Made by a program: the position numbers and the translations under genes | Assembly: GCF_000935215.1 (NCBI RefSeq) | Contig: NZ_JXXD01000141.1 | Coordinates: 1-56,551 of the forward strand | Source: Stutzerimonas stutzeri | GTDB lineage: Bacteria > Pseudomonadota > Gammaproteobacteria > Pseudomonadales > Pseudomonadaceae | Reading direction: 5' to 3' | DNA length: 56,551 bases | In this document: positions 50,978 to 56,551 of the stretch, in pieces | Layout of the letters: each line of letters begins with the position of its first letter | Numbering within the stretch: the first letter of the stretch is position 1 | Notes under the pieces: model-generated | Databases searched by the model: none | What the model was told of the DNA's origin: nothing | The model's input: the letters and a program-made list of their open reading frames with translations, nothing else

Positions 50978-52324
50978 TTACTTGCCAGCGACCATCATTC
51001 GCTCGACCAGCACCGAGCCGGTCCGCACGTTGCCGCGCGTTTCCACATCGCAACCGACCGCCACGATCTGGCGGAACATGTCGCGCAGATTTCCGGCAAT
51101 CGTTACTTCCTGTACCGGGAACTGGATCTCGCCATTCTCGACCCAGTAGCCGCCGGCGCCACGAGAATAGTCGCCGGTCACCAGATTCAGGCCCTGTCCC
51201 ATCAGCTCCGTTACCAGCAGGCCTCGGCCCATGCGCCGGATCAACGCCGCCTGATCCTCTTCCCCATGGCTGACGAACAGGTTGTGCACACCCCCGGCGT
51301 TGGCCGTACTGGGCATACCGAGCTTGCGTCCGGAATAGGTCGAAAGCACATAGGAGAGCAAGCGACCGTTTTCCACGAACGGCTTGGCATAGGTTGCCAG
51401 GCCATCGCCATCGTAGCTGGCACTACCGAGGGCACGGGGAATGTGCGGACGCTCATCGAGGCTCAGCCACTCGGGAAACAGCGTCTGCCCCAGGGCATCC
51501 TCGAGATAGGACGCCTTGCGGTAGAGATTTCCGCCGGAAATCGCTGCAATGAAGTGGCCAAACAGACCGGTCGCCAGCTCGGGGGCGAAAAGTACCGGCA
51601 CTTCGCAGGTAGGAACCGGGCGCGCGCCCAGACGTCGCACGGCACGCTCGGCTGCACGCCGGCCGATGGTCTGCGGGTCGAGCAGCGCCTCGCCGATGCG
51701 ATTGACGTCGTAGAAATAGTCACGCTGCATCTGCCCTTCGCTCTCGGCGATCATCACGCAACTCAGGCTGTGACGGCTGCTGCAATAGCCCCCGATGAAG
51801 CCGTTGCTGTTGCCATAGGCGCGGCAGCCCTGATGGGTATTTAGCGTAGTGCCGTCTGCGTTGCGGATACGCTGATCGAAGGCGAACGCGGCGTCTTCAC
51901 AGCTGAGCGCCTGCTCGATGGCCTGTTCGGGGGTGACCGCCCACGGATGGTAAAGATCGAGATCGGGAAGCTCGCGAGCCATCAGCGTAGCGTCAGCGAG
52001 GCCAGCAAATTCGTCCTCCGAGGCATGCCTGGCGATGGCCAGCGCGGCGGCTACGGTTTCACGGATGGCGTCGTCACCACTGCCGGTGGTGCTCGCAGTG
52101 CCTTTGCTCTGGCCGACATAGAGCGTGATGCCGAAGCCCTGGTCGCGATTGAACTCGACCGTCTCCACCTCGCGCTGACGCACTGTGGTCGACAGCCCCT
52201 GCTCCATGGAGACCGAAACCTCGCTGGCGCTGGCGCCCTGCCGGCGCGCTTCCTCGATGATGCGCTCGACCTTCTCGCGCAAACCGGGCAGCGCGTGCGG
52301 GCCGATGCCCTCTACTTCACTCAT
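50978..52324 (-). CDS. pmbA: Metalloprotease subunit PmbA (TldE)
   Basis: Non-catalytic partner of TldD in the TldD/E protease, which processes some ribosomally made peptides (microcin B17) and degrades CcdA in E. coli. It is 448 aa and belongs to the PmbA/TldA family (SMEQGLSTTVRQREVETVEFNRDQGFGITLYVGQSKG). No HExxxH is present, as expected for TldE. The start MSEVEGIGPH has GGGAG upstream. Confidence 0.94.
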   Translation of the reverse strand: MSEVEGIGPHALPGLREKVERIIEEARRQGASASEVSVSMEQGLSTTVRQREVETVEFNRDQGFGITLYVGQSKGTASTTGSGDDAIRETVAAALAIARHASEDEFAGLADATLMARELPDLDLYHPWAVTPEQAIEQALSCEDAAFAFDQRIRNADGTTLNTHQGCRAYGNSNGFIGGYCSSRHSLSCVMIAESEGQMQRDYFYDVNRIGEALLDPQTIGRRAAERAVRRLGARPVPTCEVPVLFAPELATGLFGHFIAAISGGNLYRKASYLEDALGQTLFPEWLSLDERPHIPRALGSASYDGDGLATYAKPFVENGRLLSYVLSTYSGRKLGMPSTANAGGVHNLFVSHGEEDQAALIRRMGRGLLVTELMGQGLNLVTGDYSRGAGGYWVENGEIQFPVQEVTIAGNLRDMFRQIVAVGCDVETRGNVRTGSVLVERMMVAGK

Positions 52325-52436
52325 AAGCACTCCCAAACCACTGCAATCGAATCAAGTTGCAACCTGGCGCCGCTCCTCTGAAGCCTGCTGCCAGGGCTGC
52401 TGTTATCATGGCGGCATTTCCTAGTGGACCATCCCC

Positions 52437-52958
52437 ATGTCTGAACACTCCGACGCCGACGATTTCGACGAAAAAAGCAAGTCCCAGGTCAAACGCGAGC
52501 TGCTTGCCCTGCAGGAGCTAGGCGAGCGGCTAACTACCCTCAAGCCTGACCTCATCGCTCGCCTGCCGCTGAGCGACGCGTTGCAGAAGGCGCTGGTCGA
52601 CGCGCCGAAACACAAGGCGCATATCGCGCGCAAACGGCACATCCAGTACATCGGTAAGCTGATGCGCGACCAGGATGTCGATGCCATTCTCGCGCTGGTC
52701 GATCAACTGGACGCCTCGACGCGCCAATACAACGAGCGCTTCCATGCGCTGGAGCGCTGGCGCGACCGTCTGATCGGCGGTGACGACGCCACCCTGGAAG
52801 CGTTCGTATCCGAGTACCCCGAGACCGACCGCCAGCATCTGCGCGGGTTGATCCGCCACGCCCAGCACGAGGCGGCGCGCAACAAGCCGCCGGCCGCCAG
52901 CCGTAAGATATTCAAGTACATCCGCGAACTGGACGAAGCCAAACGCGGCTTGCGCTGA
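52437..52958 (+). CDS. darP: Ribosome biogenesis factor DarP (YjgA, DUF615)
   Basis: A 173-aa cytoplasmic, highly charged helical protein. In E. coli DarP promotes late 50S subunit maturation. Family sequences include [21 protein letters not shown] and [18 protein letters not shown]. It sits between pmbA and tldD, all three in alternating directions, a linkage kept in many gammaproteobacteria. Confidence 0.93.
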   Translation: MSEHSDADDFDEKSKSQVKRELLALQELGERLTTLKPDLIARLPLSDALQKALVDAPKHKAHIARKRHIQYIGKLMRDQDVDAILALVDQLDASTRQYNERFHALERWRDRLIGGDDATLEAFVSEYPETDRQHLRGLIRHAQHEAARNKPPAASRKIFKYIRELDEAKRGLR

Positions 52959-52992
52959 CGGCAATCTCAACCCGTACCTCAACCTCTACCCT

Positions 52993-53025
52993 TGAAGCTC
53001 GCGGCTGGCACTCGCCGCGGCTTCA
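52993..53025. terminator. Stem-loop between convergent darP and tldD
   Basis: TGAAGC-T-CGCGGC (52993-53005) pairs with GCCGCG-GCTTCA (53014-53025), an interrupted 12-bp stem with an 8-base loop. The tldD stop codon (53025-53023) lies inside the stem. No T-run follows. Confidence 0.5.
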
Positions 53026-54465
53026 CGCACCCGTTCCGCCTACGGTTATCTCGTCGATCTTCAGGGTCGGCTGGCCGACGCCCACCGGCACCGACTGCCC
53101 ATCCTTGCCACAGGTGCCGACACCGCTGTCGAGCGCCAGGTCGTTACCGACCATCGACACCCGGTTCATCACCTCGGGGCCATTGCCTATCAGCGTCGCG
53201 CCCTTCACCGGCGCGGTGATCTTGCCGTCCTCGATCAGATAGGCCTCACTGGTGGAGAAGACGAACTTGCCGCTGGTGATGTCGACCTGACCGCCGCCGA
53301 GGCTGGCGCAGTAGATGCCCTTCTTCACCGAGCGAATGATTTCCTGCGGATCGCTTTCGCCGGCCAGCATGTAGGTGTTGGTCATGCGCGGCATCGGTAG
53401 ATGCGCGTAAGACTCGCGGCGGCCGTTACCGGTCGGCGCGACGCCCATAAGGCGGGCGTTTAACTTGTCCTGGATATAACCCTTGAGAATGCCGTTCTCG
53501 ATCAGCGTGGTGCATTGGGTCGGCGTGCCTTCGTCATCGACGCTGAGCGAACCTCGGCGATCCGCCAGGGTACCGTCATCGACGATGGTGCACAGGCTGG
53601 ACGCCACCTTCTGCCCGATCCGGCCACTGTAGGCCGAGCTGCCCTTGCGATTGAAATCACCCTCCAGGCCATGGCCGACGGCCTCGTGCAACAGCACGCC
53701 GGACCAGCCAGGCCCAAGCACAACCGGCAAGGAACCGGCCGGTGCCGGCACCGCTTCGAGGTTGACCAGCGCCTGACGCAGTGCCTCGCGGGCGTAGCCC
53801 ATGGCGCGATCCTCGCTGAGGAAGTACTGGTAGCCGGTACGCCCGCCGCCACCCTGGCCACCGCGCTCGCGGCGGCCGTTCTGCTCGACGATCACGCTGA
53901 CGTTGAAACGCACCAGAGGGCGGATGTCGGCCGCCATACCACCGTCCATTCCGGCCACCAGGATATGCTCCCAGACGCCCGCCAGGCTTACAGTCACCTG
54001 CTTGATGCGAGGGTCCAGCGCCCTGGTCGCGACGTCGATGCGCTTGAGCAGCTCGACCTTCTCGGCACGGCCGAGCCCGTCGAGCGGATTGTCCTGCGCG
54101 TACAACGGCGCGAATGCCGCCCTGGACAGCACCTTGACCTGGCCTTGCTGGCCGCTGCGCGCGATGGAGCGTGCAGCCTGAGCCGCCTGACGCAATGCAT
54201 CGGCAGTGATCGCGTTGCTGTAGGCGAAACCGGTTTTCTCGCCGGACAGTGCGCGCACGCCGACGCCCTGCTCCAGATGGAAGCCGCCCTCCTTGACGAT
54301 GCCATCCTCGAGCACCCAGGACTCGGAAACCTGATCCTGAAAGTACAGGTCCGCCGCATCCACGCCGGGCCCGGCGAGTTCACCGAGCAAGCCTGGCAGG
54401 TCATCGATACCCAGGCCGCCAGGTGTCAGCAGTCGCTCGGTGACAGGTAACAGCAGTTCACTCAT
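53023..54465 (-). CDS. tldD: Metalloprotease subunit TldD
   Basis: Catalytic zinc subunit of the TldD/E protease. It is 480 aa. The metal-binding motif is [11 protein letters not shown] (HExxxH), and the C-terminal region contains a conserved glycine-rich stretch with a cysteine ([20 protein letters not shown]). The start [15 protein letters not shown] at 54465 was chosen from family length; the longer opening upstream overlaps the nitrilase gene. It starts two bases after the nitrilase stop. Confidence 0.95.
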   Translation of the reverse strand: MSELLLPVTERLLTPGGLGIDDLPGLLGELAGPGVDAADLYFQDQVSESWVLEDGIVKEGGFHLEQGVGVRALSGEKTGFAYSNAITADALRQAAQAARSIARSGQQGQVKVLSRAAFAPLYAQDNPLDGLGRAEKVELLKRIDVATRALDPRIKQVTVSLAGVWEHILVAGMDGGMAADIRPLVRFNVSVIVEQNGRRERGGQGGGGRTGYQYFLSEDRAMGYAREALRQALVNLEAVPAPAGSLPVVLGPGWSGVLLHEAVGHGLEGDFNRKGSSAYSGRIGQKVASSLCTIVDDGTLADRRGSLSVDDEGTPTQCTTLIENGILKGYIQDKLNARLMGVAPTGNGRRESYAHLPMPRMTNTYMLAGESDPQEIIRSVKKGIYCASLGGGQVDITSGKFVFSTSEAYLIEDGKITAPVKGATLIGNGPEVMNRVSMVGNDLALDSGVGTCGKDGQSVPVGVGQPTLKIDEITVGGTGA

Positions 54466-54467
54466 AT

Positions 54468-55313
54468 TCACTCCAAACGGTCCGTGGCCAGGCACGGTAC
54501 GGAAAATCGGCGGTGGCGCTGCAGCGGCATTCGCTGGCGGATGGCAGCCTGTTCGGACGCATCCCGAGCGGCAACCAAAGCCGCCTCGCCAGTCGCCTGC
54601 TCGCACAGCAGACGGCCCCATGGGTCCACGATAGACGAATGCCCATGGGTGAGGCGACCACCAGGATGCTCTCCACCCTGTGCGGCAGCCAGGATATAGC
54701 ACTGAGTCTCGATGGCACGGGCACGAATCAACGTCGCCCAGTGCGCTTCACCGGTCACCGTGGTGAACGCCGACGGCACGCTGATCAACTCGGCACCTGC
54801 CGCCCTCAGCGCACCATACAGCTCGGCGAAACGCAGGTCATAACACACGCTCAGCCCCAAGCGTCCAACCGGTGTGTCGGCGATCACCAGCCGTTGCCCC
54901 GCCGCATAGTCGTCCGATTCACGGTAGTGACCACGGTTGTCAGCGACCTCCGCATCGAACAGATGCAGCTTGTCGTAGCGCGCCACCCGCTGCCCCTGAT
55001 CATCGAACAGCAGAGAGCAGGCATTCGGCTTGCCCTGCGGGTCGTCGTCGGGCGGTAACGGCAAGGTGCCGGCTACGATCCACAACCTGAGGTCACGGGC
55101 GACCTGTTTCAACCAGGGCAGGATCGACCCGTCGCCAGCGGCTTCGGCGCGACCCAGTTGCGGCAGATCGCTGCGGCCCATTGCGGCGAAGTTCTCCGGT
55201 AGCACCGCCAGCCGCGCGCCCGCTTCGGCCGCCTGCTCGAGCAGCTCGCGCGCGCGGGCCAGATTGAGCGTTACATCCGCCTGGCTGGCCATCTGAATCA
55301 CGGCTAAGGACAT
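54468..55313 (-). CDS. Carbon-nitrogen hydrolase (nitrilase family, Nit1-like)
   Basis: A 281-aa amidase of the nitrilase superfamily. The catalytic Glu-Lys-Cys residues are visible in [17 protein letters not shown] and [13 protein letters not shown]. It best fits the Nit1/YbeM branch, which removes deaminated glutathione, but substrate cannot be fixed from sequence. Its place between yhdP and tldD is conserved in pseudomonads, suggesting one operon yhdP-nit-tldD. Confidence 0.9.
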   Translation of the reverse strand: MSLAVIQMASQADVTLNLARARELLEQAAEAGARLAVLPENFAAMGRSDLPQLGRAEAAGDGSILPWLKQVARDLRLWIVAGTLPLPPDDDPQGKPNACSLLFDDQGQRVARYDKLHLFDAEVADNRGHYRESDDYAAGQRLVIADTPVGRLGLSVCYDLRFAELYGALRAAGAELISVPSAFTTVTGEAHWATLIRARAIETQCYILAAAQGGEHPGGRLTHGHSSIVDPWGRLLCEQATGEAALVAARDASEQAAIRQRMPLQRHRRFSVPCLATDRLE

Positions 55314-55350
55314 GCTATCCCCGATGCTGAAAGACCCGGCTCGATGCGGA

Positions 55351-56551
55351 TCAGTTGGGCTTTTCGAATGGTTTGTCGAAGCTGATCTTAGGCGCCTGCC
55401 AAGGCCCCTTGACGTCGTACTGTACGCTGGCGAAACGCGCCACGCGGTCGCCGAGCAGCTTGTCCACCACGAACAGCGCCCCGCCGATCGCCGGTGCGCC
55501 GACAATCAGCGCCGCCAGCGGCAGGTTGTTGCTGATCGGCAAGGTAACCAGCAACTTGGCGTCGATCTCGTCACGCGCCATATCCAGCCTGCCATCCAGC
55601 TCGAGGTTGGTCGACGGACCGCTGACAGTGATGGGCTCGCGGGTATTGAACACACCCTCCTTGGCCAGCAACCGCCCATCCAGCCGGTCGTAACTGAGCC
55701 CCTTGCTGAACAGATCGGAGAAGTCCAGCCGCAGGCGGCGCCCTATCGAATTGAAGTTGAGCACGCCGAACACGCGCAGCGCCTGGGCGCTGCCGTCGAT
55801 CTCGACAAACTGCCCCTTGCGCAGCCGAGGTCGCATGCTGCCGGAATAGCGCGCCATGGCGAACCAAGCCGGCGAACCAGGCCACTGCCCATCCACATCC
55901 AGGCGAAAACTGTCACTGGTCACCGAAGGCGCAAAGCCCCACGCGAGCAATACGTCAGCGAGATTGCGCCCTTCTAGGCGGCCCTTGTACCAGGTCTGCG
56001 CACTGCCCCAGCCGCCGTTCCCGGTAATCTTCAGGCCCTTGAGGTCGAGAGCGATATCGCGAAACTCGGCCCCGCCGCTGACCGGGCGCAGCTTCAACGC
56101 CCAGGCGCCGAGCACATCGTCGCCCAGGGAAACCCGTTCGATTGCGACATCCATTGCCGGCAGGCTTTGCGGGTCGACATCAGCCAGCGGATCGGGTCGT
56201 TCCTTGACCGCCTCGTCGGATTGCGCGGCAGCCGGCAGACGCAGGCGCTGGAGATCGGCAACGATGATGCCGCCCTCGGCATCTGGCAGGCGAACCGAGC
56301 CGCTGATGATCGAACTGCGAAGGCCAAGGTCCCAGGCTTCCCTCATTCGCCGCAGGTCCAGCCCAAGATTGTCGATCCGGGTGCCAAAACCTTCGAAACG
56401 ATCGATATCGACCTGCGCCCGGCGCAGCAGCGAGCCAGTCGTCTGCTGCGCTTGTGCCTTGCCGTGCTGTTCGAGCACCGCCTGCCAGGCTTTCAAGTCG
56501 AGCTGCGGCAGGCGCCCCCTGACATAAAGCCCGGCACTGGCCGGAAGATTG
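55351..56551 (-). CDS. yhdP: YhdP-family AsmA-like protein, C-terminal part (cut by edge)
   Basis: C-terminal 399 codons of a large AsmA-like protein (DUF3971, TIGR02099). YhdP proteins span the periplasm and help move phospholipid to the outer membrane. The visible part has beta-rich repeats (LDVDGQWPGSPAWFAMARYSGSM; FGVLNFNSIGRRLRLDFSDLFSKG) and a terminal hydrophobic segment (LPLAALIVGAPAIGGALFVVDKLLG). The open frame runs unbroken through the window end, so the start lies outside. Together with mla and lpt genes it adds to the envelope character of the region. Confidence 0.92.
   Translation of the reverse strand, partial: NLPASAGLYVRGRLPQLDLKAWQAVLEQHGKAQAQQTTGSLLRRAQVDIDRFEGFGTRIDNLGLDLRRMREAWDLGLRSSIISGSVRLPDAEGGIIVADLQRLRLPAAAQSDEAVKERPDPLADVDPQSLPAMDVAIERVSLGDDVLGAWALKLRPVSGGAEFRDIALDLKGLKITGNGGWGSAQTWYKGRLEGRNLADVLLAWGFAPSVTSDSFRLDVDGQWPGSPAWFAMARYSGSMRPRLRKGQFVEIDGSAQALRVFGVLNFNSIGRRLRLDFSDLFSKGLSYDRLDGRLLAKEGVFNTREPITVSGPSTNLELDGRLDMARDEIDAKLLVTLPISNNLPLAALIVGAPAIGGALFVVDKLLGDRVARFASVQYDVKGPWQAPKISFDKPFEKPN

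Overview
The window is a chromosomal core segment of a gammaproteobacterium of the Pseudomonas family, most likely the Pseudomonas stutzeri (Stutzerimonas) group. The evidence is the GC-rich coding, protein sequences that closely resemble remembered P. aeruginosa orthologues (MraZ, MurF, HisD, GmhA/DiaA), a gene order that largely follows the P. aeruginosa dcw-to-yhdP stretch, and the short HisG. About 62 protein genes, one RNA gene (rnpB) and one pseudogene were found. No CRISPR array, insertion sequence, prophage or tRNA gene was seen.

Layout. 1-9996 (minus): the division and cell-wall (dcw) cluster mraZ-rsmH-ftsL-ftsI-murE-murF-mraY-murD-ftsW-murG (cut by the edge), with nearly every stop overlapping the next start. 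It is driven by a promoter whose start region carries four 10-bp MraZ-type repeats. 10290-15590: rnpB and rsmI (minus), then lpoA-yraN-diaA/gmhA-dolP (plus), an envelope and septum set, then sspB-sspA. 16300-20000 (minus): rplM-rpsI and petABC (cytochrome bc1), each with its own promoter. 20400-22200 (plus): a Tas-like aldo/keto reductase and an ECF-type membrane protein.

22200-29600: the type IV pilus block. yacG-coaE-pilD-pilC-pilB run leftward; pilA and a pilin O-oligosaccharyltransferase (tfpO/pilO) run rightward. pilA has a sigma-54 promoter and ends in serine, the residue that TfpO enzymes glycosylate. This part is AT-richer and is followed by a decayed ytoQ gene and a REP-like element, so it looks like an exchanged cassette. 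It is the most accessory-like part of the window.

29870-38330 (mostly minus): cysD-cysNC (sulfate activation), a Nif3-like gene, algW (plus; envelope-stress protease) and hisG-hisD-hisC. 38400-43650 (minus): mlaFEDCB (phospholipid transport), an inserted psiE-family gene, ibaG and murA. 43930-50930 (plus): kdsD-kdsC-lptC-lptA-lptB (Kdo and LPS export), then rpoN-hpf-ptsN-rapZ-ptsO (sigma-54 and nitrogen PTS). 50980-56551: pmbA, darP, tldD, a nitrilase and the C-terminal part of yhdP.

Most genes build or maintain the envelope: peptidoglycan precursors (mur, mraY, murA), septum (ftsI/L/W), LPS (kds, lpt), phospholipid balance (mla, yhdP), lipoproteins (lpoA, dolP), stress sensing (algW) and pili. 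rpoN, encoded here, is the sigma factor expected to read the pilA promoter. I found no clearly new system. The best leads are the pilA-tfpO cassette, the psiE insertion in the Mla/murA cluster and the RNA structures around lptB and rpoN.
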